From Mycoplana azooxidifex (GTDB lineage Bacteria > Pseudomonadota > Alphaproteobacteria > Rhizobiales > Rhizobiaceae): 64,000 nucleotides of DNA. The stretch lies in contig NZ_JACIEE010000002.1 in NCBI RefSeq assembly GCF_014196765.1, positions 1 through 64,000 of the forward strand, written 5' to 3'. Positions 8,518 through 18,455 of this stretch are shown in pieces (the first letter of the stretch is position 1; each line of letters opens with the position of its first letter). Made by a program: the position numbers and the translations under genes. The notes under the pieces were generated by a model. That model ran no database searches, was not told the DNA's origin, and saw only the letters and a program-made list of their open reading frames with translations.

Positions 8518-9453
8518 ATGCTTCGTTTCACCCTGCGCCGCATATTGCAGGTCATCCCGACGGTGGTCGTGGTGGCGCTGCTGATCTTCGTCATCTTCTC
8601 CGTCGTGCCCGGCACCTTCGCCGCCAGCCTCTTTGCCGATGGCAAGCACGCCGCAGATCCGCAGATGATGGCCCGGCTCAACGAGGAGTTCGGGCTGAGC
8701 AAGCCGCTGGCGGAGCGCTTCTGGACCTATGTCACGGATCTGGCGCAGTTCGATCTCGGCACCAGTTTTCGCACCCGCCAGCCGGTGATCGACCTCATCG
8801 GCGACCGGATGGGAGCCTCGTTGCAACTGGCGATCGCCGCCATGCTCTTTGCCCTCGTCATCGGCGTGCCGCTCGGCTTTCTCGCGGCGCTGCGGCCCGG
8901 GTCGGTGCTCGATACGGCGACGATGATCGGCGCCGTGTCGGGTCTTTCCATGCCGCAATTCTGGCTCGGCCTGCTGCTGATGTATCTCTTCGCCCTGCAA
9001 CTGAACTGGCTGCCGAGTTTCGGCTACGGCGACGGGTCGCTGCAGAACCTCATCCTGCCCGCCATCACGCTCGGGGTGACGCCGCTGGCACTTCTCGCGC
9101 GCACCACGCGGGCGGGTGTGCTCGACGTACTCAACGCCGACTTCATCCGCACCGCCCATTCCAAGGGGATGAGCAAGATGAAGGTCGTGCGCTGGCATGT
9201 GGCGCGCAACGCGTTGGTGCTGATCGTCACCACGGTCGGCCTGCAGTTCGGCTCGCTGATCGGCCAGGCCGTCGTCATCGAAAAACTCTTTGCCTGGCCC
9301 GGCATCGGATCGCTTCTGGTCGATAGCGTGGCGATCCGCGACATTCCCGTGGTGCAGGGCACGATCCTCGTCATCGTGCTGTGGTTCCTCATCATCAATA
9401 CGGCCGTCGATCTGATCTATGCCGCGATCGATCCGCGCATCAAGCAGGAGTGA
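8518..9453 (+). CDS. Peptide ABC transporter permease (DppB-like)
   Basis: A 311-residue inner-membrane protein with about six transmembrane segments and the DppB/OppB layout: an N-terminal helix, a periplasmic stretch, then the permease core. The EAA-type cytoplasmic loop that contacts the ATPases is seen as DFIRTAHSKGMSKMKVVRWHVARNA. The N-terminus LRFTLRRILQVIPTVVVVALLIF is a standard first helix. It is separated by 83 bp with a hairpin from the binding-protein gene and by 5 bp from the second permease. Confidence 0.92.
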   Translation: MLRFTLRRILQVIPTVVVVALLIFVIFSVVPGTFAASLFADGKHAADPQMMARLNEEFGLSKPLAERFWTYVTDLAQFDLGTSFRTRQPVIDLIGDRMGASLQLAIAAMLFALVIGVPLGFLAALRPGSVLDTATMIGAVSGLSMPQFWLGLLLMYLFALQLNWLPSFGYGDGSLQNLILPAITLGVTPLALLARTTRAGVLDVLNADFIRTAHSKGMSKMKVVRWHVARNALVLIVTTVGLQFGSLIGQAVVIEKLFAWPGIGSLLVDSVAIRDIPVVQGTILVIVLWFLIINTAVDLIYAAIDPRIKQE

Positions 9454-9458
9454 GGGGA

Positions 9459-10276
9459 ATGCGCCTCGGCTTCAATTTCTGGCTCGGAGCGGCGCTGACG
9501 GCGCTGGTCATCTTTGCCGGCCTGCTCGCCCCGTGGATTGCGCCCTTCGATCCGGTGCTCGATGCGGACCTGATGAATTCCGAACTGCCGCCGGACGCAA
9601 CCTTCTGGTTCGGCACGGATGCCCAGGGGCGTGACGTCTATTCCCGGATCCTGTACGGCGCGCAGATTTCGCTGACCGTCGGCATCGTCTCGCAGGTGAT
9701 CAACTCGCTCATCGGCATTACCCTCGGCATGACGGCCGGTTACTGGGGCGGCTGGTGGGACGACCTGGTGAACGGGCTGACCAACGTGATGCTGGCGATC
9801 CCCTCGCTGATCTTCGCGCTTGCCGTGATGGCGGTGCTGGGGCCCGGCCTGCCATCGCTCCTGATCGCGCTCGGCCTCACGAACTGGAGCTGGACCTGTC
9901 GCATCGCCCGTTCCTCCACCCTGTCACTGAAATCGCAGGGCTACGTCCAGGCCGCGCAGACGTTGGGTTATGGAGATCTGCGCATCATGTTCAGCCAGAT
10001 CCTGCCCAACATGATGGGGCCGATCCTCGTCATGGCGACGCTCGGCATGGGCTCGGCGGTCTTGTCCGAGGCCGCACTCTCCTTCCTCGGGCTCGGCATC
10101 CAGCCGCCGTTTCCGAGCTGGGGCTCGATGCTGACGGATGCGCGCCAGCTCATCCAGCTGGCGCCTTGGGTCGCGATCTTCCCCGGTCTCGCCATCTTCC
10201 TGTCGGTGCTCGGGTTCAACCTTCTCGGCGACGGCCTGCGCGACAGCCTCGACCCGCATATGAGGACGCGCAACCC

Positions 10277-10280
<4 letters not shown>
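9459..10280 (+). CDS. Peptide ABC transporter permease (DppC-like)
   Basis: A 273-residue DppC/OppC-type permease that pairs with the upstream DppB-like protein. Typical features are TFWFGTDAQGRDVYSRILYGAQ after the first helix and LSFLGLGIQPPFPSWG near the end, with about six membrane helices. ATG 9459 follows GAGGGG right after the previous stop. Its own stop overlaps the start of the ATPase gene by 4 bp (ATGA), so the genes are translationally coupled. Confidence 0.92.
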
Positions 10281-11181
<901 letters not shown>

Positions 11182-11185
<4 letters not shown>

Positions 11186-12144
11186 CCGCCCCCCTGCTGC
11201 AGGTCGACAATTTGCATGTGCATTTTCCGATTTCCGGCGGCGGCCTGCTGGGGGCCGGACGGCGGACGCTTTACGCCGTCAACGGCATCAGCTTCGAGCT
11301 GGCCAAGGGCGAATGCCTGTCGATCGTGGGTGAATCCGGCTGCGGAAAGTCCACCACGGCCCTGTCGATCCTCGGGCTGCAGGCCCCCTCGGAAGGAGCG
11401 ATCCGATACCGTGGCCTGCCACTGAGCGGCCCGGGTGCGCCCGGACGGATGCAGCGTGCGAGAGCGGTGCAGATGGTGTTTCAGGACCCCTATGCATCTC
11501 TCAATCCGCGTCAGTCCGTCAAGACGTCCCTGGCGGCTCCCCTGCGGCTTCATGGGATCACGGCGAAGTCCGAAATATCCGACCGCATCGAGGTCATGCT
11601 GGCGAATGTGGGTTTGACACCCGAGCAGGCCAGCCGATATCCGCATGAATTTTCCGGCGGCCAGCGACAGCGCATCGGTATCGCCCGTGCCCTTATCCTC
11701 GAGCCGGAAATCGTGGTTCTGGACGAGCCGGTTTCGGCTCTGGATGTGTCGATCCGTGCGCAAATCATCAATCTTCTGCTGGATCTGCAGGAGAAGCTCG
11801 GCCTGTCCTACCTCATGATCAGCCATGATCTGAGCGTGGTGGAACACATGAGCAACAGGGTGCTCGTGATGTTCGCCGGCCAGGTCGTGGAGGAAGGGCC
11901 GTGGCAACAAATCTTCACCTCGCCCGCCCATCCCTATACGCGCAGGTTGATTGCGGCCATTCCCGATCCGTACGCCGCGATGAACCGGGGGGAGCGACCG
12001 GAGCGCTTTACCGATGTCGCGCTGCCAGCGGGACGCGACTTCTTGTTCGAAGTCGGTACCGCTCCGGATGTTTTTGCGGCACCCGCACCATCCGAACTGA
12101 TCGAGATCGCTGTGGATCACAGGGTCCGGTTGGCTTTGACGTAG
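11182..12144 (+). CDS. Peptide ABC transporter ATPase (DppF-like)
   Basis: A 320-residue ABC ATPase completing the importer: Walker A GESGCGKST, signature FSGGQRQR, Walker B VVLDEPVSALD and switch ISHDLS, with the DppF/OppF landmark MVFQDPYASLNPRQ. The C-terminal 50 residues are poorly conserved in type. The start overlaps the DppD-like stop by 4 bp. Base use looks slightly less GC-rich in the second half than in its neighbours, an impression only. Confidence 0.92.
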
Positions 12145-12177
12145 ATGCTGGACAATTCGGGGGAGATTGGAAGCACA

Positions 12178-12870
12178 ATGGACCGAAAGCCAAAGATAGC
12201 CGTGATCATGGGTGAGAACACCGGTTCAGGTGGTGATCGCTATGATATCTCGAAGCGTTATTTCTCCGCTATCAGCCGAGCCGGGGCCTTTGCCTTCGGC
12301 ATTCCGTACGTGCCTGCCTTGATCGAGCAGGTAGTCGAGGAGTTCGATGGGTTTTTGAGCGTCGGTGGGCGGATAAGCTTTCCCAAGGAATGGTACGTCG
12401 AAGCAGACCAGTCCCAGTACCCACAGTCCGAGCGTCTTGCTGTCGAAGTGGCGTTGATGAAAGGATTTCTCGCTCGCGACAAACCGGTTCTGGGTATCTG
12501 CAATGGCATGCAAATGCTGGGTTGCCTGAACGGCTGCCGCATGGTTTCGGATGTGCATTCCTCGTGGCCAGGTGCGCTCGACCATGACCGATCCGATGCA
12601 CTCCATCCGGTGCATATCCCCGACGGCACCAGAATGTCTGAAATCCTCGATGCCGAGACATTTGACGTGAACACCTTTCATCGGGAGGCGATCGTCGAGA
12701 TATCCGGCAACGTGGTCGTTACCGCCCGCGGGCCGGATGGCGTGGTCGAAGCAATCGAGGTGAAATCACAATCTTTTGCCATGGGTCTTCAGTGGCATCC
12801 AGAATTGCTCGACCCAATAGAGCATCCAGGCGCTCGAATATTTGACGCATTCGTGAAGGCTGCAAGCTAG
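12178..12870 (+). CDS. Gamma-glutamyl hydrolase-like class I amidotransferase (peptidase C26)
   Basis: A 230-residue protein of the C26 / PuuD-like family, which cleaves gamma-glutamyl bonds such as that in gamma-Glu-GABA. The triad is complete: C108 in LGICNGMQ, H207 and E209 in QWHPE. It lacks a signal peptide. I chose ATG 12178 (MDRKPKIAVIMG) over ATG 12145, which abuts the preceding stop without a ribosome-binding site. It ends the peptide-transport operon, suggesting that some imported peptides carry gamma-glutamyl links, as in peptidoglycan stems or glutamylated amines. A PuuA-like ligase and a class III aminotransferase lie in the next locus but belong to other operons. Confidence 0.8.
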   Translation: MDRKPKIAVIMGENTGSGGDRYDISKRYFSAISRAGAFAFGIPYVPALIEQVVEEFDGFLSVGGRISFPKEWYVEADQSQYPQSERLAVEVALMKGFLARDKPVLGICNGMQMLGCLNGCRMVSDVHSSWPGALDHDRSDALHPVHIPDGTRMSEILDAETFDVNTFHREAIVEISGNVVVTARGPDGVVEAIEVKSQSFAMGLQWHPELLDPIEHPGARIFDAFVKAAS

Positions 12871-12895
12871 CGAAAAGCTCTATTTGGCGAGGGCC

Positions 12896-13004
12896 CTACA
12901 GCATGTCGCGCAAAAGTGTGCAGCGGTTTTGCGATTACGACATGCGCAAAATCAAAGGCCTAAAGCGCACGAGCGAATCTGAAAGATCGCGACGCGCTTT
13001 AGGT
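12896..13004 (+). repeat. RIME-like palindromic intergenic repeat, copy 1
   Basis: About 105 bp made of two palindromic modules. The first begins GCATGTCGCGCAAAAGTGTG and folds through AGCGGTTTTGCG; the second is bounded by CTAAAGCGC and GCGCTTTAG arms. The same sequence recurs inverted at 38382-38489. This matches the rhizobial intergenic mosaic element (RIME) type as I know it. It sits between the convergent ends of the C26 hydrolase and aminotransferase genes. Confidence 0.8.
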
Positions 13005-13042
13005 TCGAGCCCTTTCAGGTGATCGCCGGATCAAAGCGGGGA

Positions 13043-14356
13043 TCACCAGCCCGCAAAGTCCACCAGCAGCCTTTCGTCGACCCGTCCCCCGGCGACATCG
13101 GCGAGCGCCTCGTCGAGGATGGCAGCGCCCTCGAGTGCCTGGCTTTCCGTCAATATCAGCGCAGGCGTGAACTCCAGTACGTTGGAATTGATGCCGACAT
13201 AGTAGAGCACGAGGCCGAGCTGGAAGGCGCGGTAGACGGTGAGGGCCGTCTGGCGTGCGGCCGGTTCGCGGCTGGCACGATCCGTCACAAGCTCGACACC
13301 CAGGGCAAGGCCGCGGCCGCGGACGTTGCCGATCAGGGGATGGCGTGTAGAAAGCCGGTCGAGAGCCTCGCGCAGCATCGCCCCCGTCCGTTCCGCATGG
13401 GTGACGAGATGATCGTGTTCGATGGTTTGCAAAACAGCGAGCGCTGCGGCGGCGCAGACGGGATTGCCGTGCACGGTCTGCAGCGAGAAGGCGACGGCGT
13501 GGTTCATGATCGCCTCCGGCCCGACCACCGCGGAGATCGGCAGGCCGCCGCCAAGGCCTTTGCCGAAGACGACGATGTCCGGCTCGATCCCGCAATGTTC
13601 GAAGGCGTTGAAGCGGCCGCTGCGGCCGAGGCCGACCTTCACCTCGTCCGAGACGATGAGGATGCCATGTTTGCGGCAGAGCGCTTCCACTGCCTGGAAA
13701 AACCCGTCCGGCGGCACCAGCATGCCGCCATCCGATTGGATCGGCTCGATGAAGAAGGCAGCAACCTCCTGCGGCGGCACCTCTGTCGCGAAAAGTTTCT
13801 CGATGTCGGCGAGGGCGGCGTCCTTCGCGGCCTCGGGGCTGCCGGCGGCATAGCTGTTCGGATAGGGCACGAGCGTGAGACCGGCGGCGCGCGTGCCCTG
13901 CTGCGCCGGATGGCCGGATATGGCCATGGAGCCGACTGTGCCGCCGTGATAGGCGCCCTCGAAGGCGAGGATGCGCGGCCGGCCGGTGGCGGCGACGACC
14001 ATGCGGGCGACCGTCTCGTTGGCGTCCGAGCCGGAATGACCGAACCAGACGCGACCGCGGGCACGTTCCGGCACGAGCGACAGCAGCTTTTCGGCAAGCA
14101 GGACACACGGTTCGTTCGCGGTGGAGAGGTAGCTCGCGCCCGCCTGATCGGAGAGCGCGCGGTTCACCGCCTCGCGGATCGCGGGATGCGCGTGGCCGAG
14201 GCTCGCGGCACCCCAGGAGGCAGCGAAATCGAGGAGTGTTCGCCCGTCGTCGCCGGTCAGATAAGCGCCGCTGCCGCCGACGACCGCCTGTGGGAAGAAC
14301 CGCAGATGCGCCATTTTCGAGACCGATCGGCTTTCGCGGGCGTAGAGGCCGGACAT
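13043..14356 (-). CDS. Class III aminotransferase (GABA / beta-amino-acid type)
   Basis: A 437-residue fold-type I PLP enzyme of the GabT / omega-amino-acid family. SDEVKVGLGRSG contains the cofactor-binding Asp and FGKGLGGGLPISAVVG the PLP lysine; HSGSDANETVARM is also typical. It moves an amino group from an omega- or beta-amino compound to pyruvate or 2-oxoglutarate. The start is ATG 14356, 14 bp after the preceding hydrolase gene and behind GGAGG. It is the last gene of a nine-gene operon with a Liv-type importer, so its substrate is probably the amine released by the operon's hydrolases. Confidence 0.88.
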   Translation of the reverse strand: MSGLYARESRSVSKMAHLRFFPQAVVGGSGAYLTGDDGRTLLDFAASWGAASLGHAHPAIREAVNRALSDQAGASYLSTANEPCVLLAEKLLSLVPERARGRVWFGHSGSDANETVARMVVAATGRPRILAFEGAYHGGTVGSMAISGHPAQQGTRAAGLTLVPYPNSYAAGSPEAAKDAALADIEKLFATEVPPQEVAAFFIEPIQSDGGMLVPPDGFFQAVEALCRKHGILIVSDEVKVGLGRSGRFNAFEHCGIEPDIVVFGKGLGGGLPISAVVGPEAIMNHAVAFSLQTVHGNPVCAAAALAVLQTIEHDHLVTHAERTGAMLREALDRLSTRHPLIGNVRGRGLALGVELVTDRASREPAARQTALTVYRAFQLGLVLYYVGINSNVLEFTPALILTESQALEGAAILDEALADVAGGRVDERLLVDFAGW

Positions 14357-14370
14357 GCGCCTATCCTCCG

Positions 14371-15039
14371 CTATTTGAAGAAGGCCAGAACCTCGTCGAG
14401 CTGAACGACGTGGCAGTAGATCATGTTGATGATCTCCAGTTCCCGCCGGTGCAGTTCGTCCGTCGCCGCAGCGCCACAATCGTCGACGACGACCACGCCA
14501 AAACTTTCGTCGGCAAGGCTGCGCACGGTGGAGGAGACACACTGGTCGGTGAAGATGCCGCAGCAGATCACGTTCTTGATGCCCATGTTGTGAAGGATGA
14601 GGCGAAGGTTCGTGCCCGTCAGGGCGCTGTCGGTCGTCTTGGTGATGACGATCTCGTCGGCGCGCGGTTCGAGTTCCGGCACCACCTGGCCTTCCGGTAG
14701 CTCCTTGGGCAGCAGCAGGTAGTTGAAGCCGGGCTTCTTCTGGCTCAGCGACCGGTCGCGGCCGTCCGGCTTGAGGCAGGCGATGCGGGCAAAGATGACC
14801 TCCACCTTGCGCTTGCGGCATTCCTCGATCAGCCGCGCGGTGTTCGGGATCACCGTTTTGCGCATGCGCTCGTAGAAGGGTTGCCAGCGGGCGGTTTCCT
14901 CGGCTGTGTCCTTCGGGTCGAGATAGGTGTTCTGGATGTCGATGACGAGCAGCGCCGTTGTCTCCGGCTCCAGCACGATGTCATCCGGCGCCTCGGCATT
15001 GGCGTAGTAGAAGGAACGGTAGGCGGTTTTCCAGCTCAC
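14371..15039 (-). CDS. Isochorismatase-fold cysteine hydrolase 1
   Basis: A 222-residue member of the isochorismatase / N-carbamoylsarcosinase family. The Asp-Lys-Cys triad is clear: D34 in VIDIQN, K134 in VITKTTDSA and C167 in FTDQCVSST. Members cleave amide, carbamoyl or ureido bonds (biuret, ureidoacrylate, N-carbamoylsarcosine, nicotinamide); the substrate here cannot be told. The start is GTG overlapping the permease stop (GTGA), with AAGGAG before it. A paralogue with the same triad lies at the other side of the transporter genes in the same operon. Confidence 0.87.
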   Translation of the reverse strand: MSWKTAYRSFYYANAEAPDDIVLEPETTALLVIDIQNTYLDPKDTAEETARWQPFYERMRKTVIPNTARLIEECRKRKVEVIFARIACLKPDGRDRSLSQKKPGFNYLLLPKELPEGQVVPELEPRADEIVITKTTDSALTGTNLRLILHNMGIKNVICCGIFTDQCVSSTVRSLADESFGVVVVDDCGAAATDELHRRELEIINMIYCHVVQLDEVLAFFK

Positions 15040-16064
15040 TTGACAATCTCCTTCTTGCGACGGGCGCGGGTGAGGATGTGGCCGATCTCGCGGTTCGGGA
15101 ACAGACCGCCGGGCTTGACGATCATCACGGCGATCATGGCGAGCGCCAGCACGATCTCGGTGAGACCGACGACCTGGCCGGCGCCGATGGCGGTGGCGTT
15201 CAGCGCGCTTTCCGTGCCGCGAAGGCCTTCATAGGCGAAGGTGATGAGGATGGTGCCGGCGACGGCGCCGGTCACCGTATTGGCCCCGCCGATCACCAGC
15301 ATGGTGATGATGAGGAAGGTCTCCTTCAGGTAGAAGGCCTTTGGCGCAAAGGAGGTGATGAAGTGGCCCCACAGCGCCCCGCCGATGCCGGCGATGAAGG
15401 CGGCGAGGATGAAGGCGCGCCAGCGCAAGTGCGGGATGTTCGCGCCGAGTGCTGCGGCCGCCACCTCGTCTTCTCGCGAGGCGCGCAAGAGCTTGCCGGT
15501 GCGCGATTCCTTGAAGAGGAGTGCGATGACGATCACGACGGCCGCGACGACGGCGGCGATCGCCATGTCCGTCGTCTTCGGCAGGCCGAAAAGCGTGCGC
15601 GGACCGTTGGTGAGGGCGCTCCAGTTGTTCATGACCGTGTAGAGCACGACGAGCAGCGCGAAGGAGGTGATGACAGCCGCGGCGTCCGAAAGCCGCATCA
15701 GCGGATAGGCGACGAACGCCGCCACGAGCGCGGCCACGACGCCTGCCGCCAGCATGGCGATGTACGGAGAAACTTCGACGACCTTCATGAATTCATAGAG
15801 GTCCGGCAGCGCCATGCCCTTCATCTGGGCCGGAATGGTCAGCACGGCGGAGGTGTAGGCGCCGAGCCCCATGAAGCCGATATGGGCGAAGGAGAGCAGC
15901 CCCGAATTGCCCATGAAGGTCTGCAGGCCGACGACGAGCACCAGCGAGATCAGCAGGTTGGTGGCAATACGATCGTAGAGGCGGATGCCGAGCAACTGGC
16001 TGCCGACGGCGATCGCGACGATGACGGCGATGAGGACAACGGCGGTGATATAGGAGTGTTTCAT
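15036..16064 (-). CDS. Branched-chain-amino-acid-type ABC permease (LivM-like)
   Basis: A 342-residue LivM-type permease with eight or more membrane segments and the usual GNSGLLSFAHIGFMGLGAYTSAVL block near the first third. Its C-terminus ends in a basic stretch. The start is ATG 16064, in KHSYITAVVLIAV. It lies 11 bp after the LivH-like gene and overlaps the hydrolase gene by 4 bp. In this operon the Liv-type importer more likely carries an amide or ureido compound than leucine, because it is flanked by two amide hydrolases and a deformylase-type enzyme. Confidence 0.9.
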   Translation of the reverse strand: MKHSYITAVVLIAVIVAIAVGSQLLGIRLYDRIATNLLISLVLVVGLQTFMGNSGLLSFAHIGFMGLGAYTSAVLTIPAQMKGMALPDLYEFMKVVEVSPYIAMLAAGVVAALVAAFVAYPLMRLSDAAAVITSFALLVVLYTVMNNWSALTNGPRTLFGLPKTTDMAIAAVVAAVVIVIALLFKESRTGKLLRASREDEVAAAALGANIPHLRWRAFILAAFIAGIGGALWGHFITSFAPKAFYLKETFLIITMLVIGGANTVTGAVAGTILITFAYEGLRGTESALNATAIGAGQVVGLTEIVLALAMIAVMIVKPGGLFPNREIGHILTRARRKKEIVK

Positions 16065-16075
16065 GGGTCCGCTCC

Positions 16076-16966
16076 TCAGGTCCGCTGACCGCTCGCCGGG
16101 CCCTTGATGAGGCCCTCCGGACGCCAGAGCAGGATCAGGATGACGAGGCTGAAGGTGAAGGCATCGCGGAACTTCAGCAGGTCCTGCGACAGGGTGTAGT
16201 TGAGCGTCGTGTCGATGAGCGCCAGCAGGAAGCCGCCGACGACGGCGCCGGGCAGGCTCCGCATGCCGCCGATGACGGTGGCGATGAAGGCGACGAGCAG
16301 CGGCTCCAGGCCGACACCCGGCACGACGGTGCCGATGCGCCCGATCCACAGGATGCCGACGACGCCGGCGAGGAAGCCGGACAGCGCGAAGGCCGAGGAG
16401 ATGATGAGGTTCGCCGGCACGCCCAGCATGCGCGCCATGGTGAAGTTCGTCGCCGCGGCGCGCATGGCGATGCCGAGCGTCGTCCTGCGCATGAGGAAGG
16501 CTACGGCGGCGAGCAGCACGATGGAGGCGGCAATGGTGATGAGGTTGCGCACCGGCGTGATCGCGCCGCCGATCGAGACGGTCTGCGAGAAGATGTCCGG
16601 CAGCGGCACGTTGCGCGGGCGCGGCGAGATGAAGAGCAGGGCGGCATTCTGAAGCAGGTTGGAGAAGGCGAAGGAGGTGATCAGCACCGCCGTCACCGAC
16701 TTGGCCCGCACCGGGCGAAAGGCGACATAGTCGGTAATGATACCGAAGACGATCGCCATGCCGACGGCGAGCACCGCCATGATGATCCACGGCAGGCCGG
16801 ATCCGCTGGTGAGGAACATGGTGTAGCCGGCGACCATGATGAGTTCGCCATAGGCGAAGTTCACCAGCCTGAGAATGCCGTAGATGATGACGAGGCCGAG
16901 CGCCATCAGCGCATAGGCGCCGCCGAGGCTCAAGACGTCGATGACGAACTGGATCGCGAAAGCCAT
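16076..16966 (-). CDS. Branched-chain-amino-acid-type ABC permease (LivH-like)
   Basis: A 296-residue LivH-type permease. SLGGAYALMALGLVIIYGILRLVNFAYGELIM at the N-terminus is the family hallmark (given here as part of the first two helices, residues about 12-43), and GGMRSLPGAVVGG near the C-terminus is the conserved loop. It partners the LivM-like protein. It lies 3 bp after the LivF-like gene. Confidence 0.9.
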   Translation of the reverse strand: MAFAIQFVIDVLSLGGAYALMALGLVIIYGILRLVNFAYGELIMVAGYTMFLTSGSGLPWIIMAVLAVGMAIVFGIITDYVAFRPVRAKSVTAVLITSFAFSNLLQNAALLFISPRPRNVPLPDIFSQTVSIGGAITPVRNLITIAASIVLLAAVAFLMRRTTLGIAMRAAATNFTMARMLGVPANLIISSAFALSGFLAGVVGILWIGRIGTVVPGVGLEPLLVAFIATVIGGMRSLPGAVVGGFLLALIDTTLNYTLSQDLLKFRDAFTFSLVILILLWRPEGLIKGPASGQRT

Positions 16967-16969
16967 GGG

Positions 16970-17677
16970 TCAGCCTCCCAGATAGTGCGCGCTGAGATCG
17001 CTGGTGGCGCGTATCTCTTCGGCCGTGCCGGATGTGGCGATCGCGCCCAATCGCATGACGTAGGCGCGGTCGGCGACGGAAAGCGCCTGGTTCACGTTTT
17101 GCTCGACGAGCAGGATGGTGAGGCCGGATTTTTTCAGCGTCTCGATCATCTCGAAGATGCGCTCGACGATGGCCGGCGCGAGGCCGAGCGAGGGCTCGTC
17201 GAGCAGGAGAACGCGCGGCCGCGCCATCAGCGCGCGGGCGATGACGAGCATCTGCTGTTCGCCGCCGGAGAGCGTGCCGGCCGGCTGGTTCGAGCGTTCG
17301 GCGAGGCGGGGGAAGAGCGTGTGCAGCTTTTCGAGGTTTTGCCGGTTGCCGGCCTGGTCGCGGCGGTGGATGTAGGCCCCGAGCATGAGGTTTTCGGCGA
17401 CGGTCAGGTCCGGGAAGACGTCGCGGGTTTCCGGCACGGTGGCAAGCCCCGCGCGGATGACCTGTTCGGGGTTGGCTGTGGTGATGTCCTTGCCTTCGAG
17501 CGCGATCGAGCCACCTGCCGCCTTCAGGGCGCCGGCGATGCACTTGATGGTCGAGGATTTTCCTGCGCCGTTCGCGCCGAGCAGGCTCACCAGTTCGCCC
17601 TTGCCGACGGAGAAACTGACGCCGCGCACGGCGCGGATCGCGCCGTAGCTGACGGAAAGGTCGTTGATCTCAAGCAT
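16970..17677 (-). CDS. Liv-type ABC ATPase (LivF-like)
   Basis: A 235-residue ABC ATPase starting MLEINDLSVSYG, with Walker A GANGAGKSS, signature LSGGEQQM and Walker B LLLDEPSLGLAP, the LivF pattern. ATG 17677 overlaps the end of the LivG-like gene by 8 bp. The predicted protein is the usual LivF length. Confidence 0.92.
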   Translation of the reverse strand: MLEINDLSVSYGAIRAVRGVSFSVGKGELVSLLGANGAGKSSTIKCIAGALKAAGGSIALEGKDITTANPEQVIRAGLATVPETRDVFPDLTVAENLMLGAYIHRRDQAGNRQNLEKLHTLFPRLAERSNQPAGTLSGGEQQMLVIARALMARPRVLLLDEPSLGLAPAIVERIFEMIETLKKSGLTILLVEQNVNQALSVADRAYVMRLGAIATSGTAEEIRATSDLSAHYLGG

Positions 17678-18404
17678 GGGCCGCCCCCTTGCCGAGATAC
17701 GCCTCGATGACGGCCGGATGGCCGCGGACGTGGGCAGCACTGCCCTCCGCGATGGTGCGGCCGGAGGCGAGGACGTGCAGCCGGTGGCAGAGGCGCATGA
17801 TGAGGCCCATGTCGTGATCGATGATGAGAAGGCCGAGGCCGCGCGTCTTCGGCAGCTCGGAAAGGGTGTGGAGCAAGGTTTCCGTTTCCGCGTCGTTCAT
17901 GCCGGCGGCGGGCTCGTCGAGCAGCAGGAAGCGCGGCTCGGCGGCAAGCGCCCGGGCGATTTCGACGCGGCGTTTGTCGCCGTAGCTGAGGCTTTCGCCG
18001 AGTTCGTCGGCTTTTGCCGCCAGGTGGAGTTCGGCGAGCAGATTTTTCGCACGCTCGGTGGCCACAGTGCGGGACGCGCCCTTCGCCAGCGCGGCGGCTT
18101 CGACATTCTCCAGCACCGTCATCGTGTTGAAGAGGCGCACGATCTGGAAGGAGCGGCTGACGCCCGCAAGCGCGATCCGGCGCGGCGAGAGACCCGACAG
18201 CGTCGTGTCGCCCGCGGTGATCGTGCCGGTCGCCAGCTTCACCTGGCCGGTAATGGCGTTGATGAGCGTCGTCTTGCCGGAGCCGTTCGGTCCGATCAGG
18301 CCGACGACTTCCCCGGTCGAGACGGAGAGCGACACATGGTCGAGGGCGCGGAGGCCGGTGAATTCCACCGACACGTCGTTTACCGCGAGGCGCGTTTCAG
18401 GCAT
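17670..18404 (-). CDS. Liv-type ABC ATPase (LivG-like)
   Basis: A 244-residue ABC ATPase with Walker A GPNGSGKTT, signature LSYGDKRR and Walker B LLLDEPAAGMND, the LivG variant in which the signature reads SYG rather than SGG. It follows the binding-protein gene after a 51-bp gap with a strong hairpin. Confidence 0.92.
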   Translation of the reverse strand: MPETRLAVNDVSVEFTGLRALDHVSLSVSTGEVVGLIGPNGSGKTTLINAITGQVKLATGTITAGDTTLSGLSPRRIALAGVSRSFQIVRLFNTMTVLENVEAAALAKGASRTVATERAKNLLAELHLAAKADELGESLSYGDKRRVEIARALAAEPRFLLLDEPAAGMNDAETETLLHTLSELPKTRGLGLLIIDHDMGLIMRLCHRLHVLASGRTIAEGSAAHVRGHPAVIEAYLGKGAAHA

Positions 18405-18422
18405 GGCTTTTCCGAAAATGGA

Positions 18423-18444
18423 GGGCCGGCTTTTCAGCCGGCCC
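18423..18444 (-). other. Intercistronic hairpin after the binding-protein gene
   Basis: Perfect eight-base arms GGGCCGGC (18423-18430) and GCCGGCCC (18437-18444) enclose TTTTCA. The hairpin lies just downstream of the binding-protein stop and upstream of the LivG-like gene, without a T-run, so it probably protects the upstream mRNA rather than ending it. Confidence 0.55.
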
Positions 18445-18455
18445 GAGATGTCCGA

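Noticed and set aside
15036-17543. Long minus-strand frame that would fuse LivM to an 490-residue upstream stretch
   Set aside because: The upstream part is antiphase to LivH and LivF, which are complete genes in another frame; LivM starts at 16064 with a standard N-terminus.
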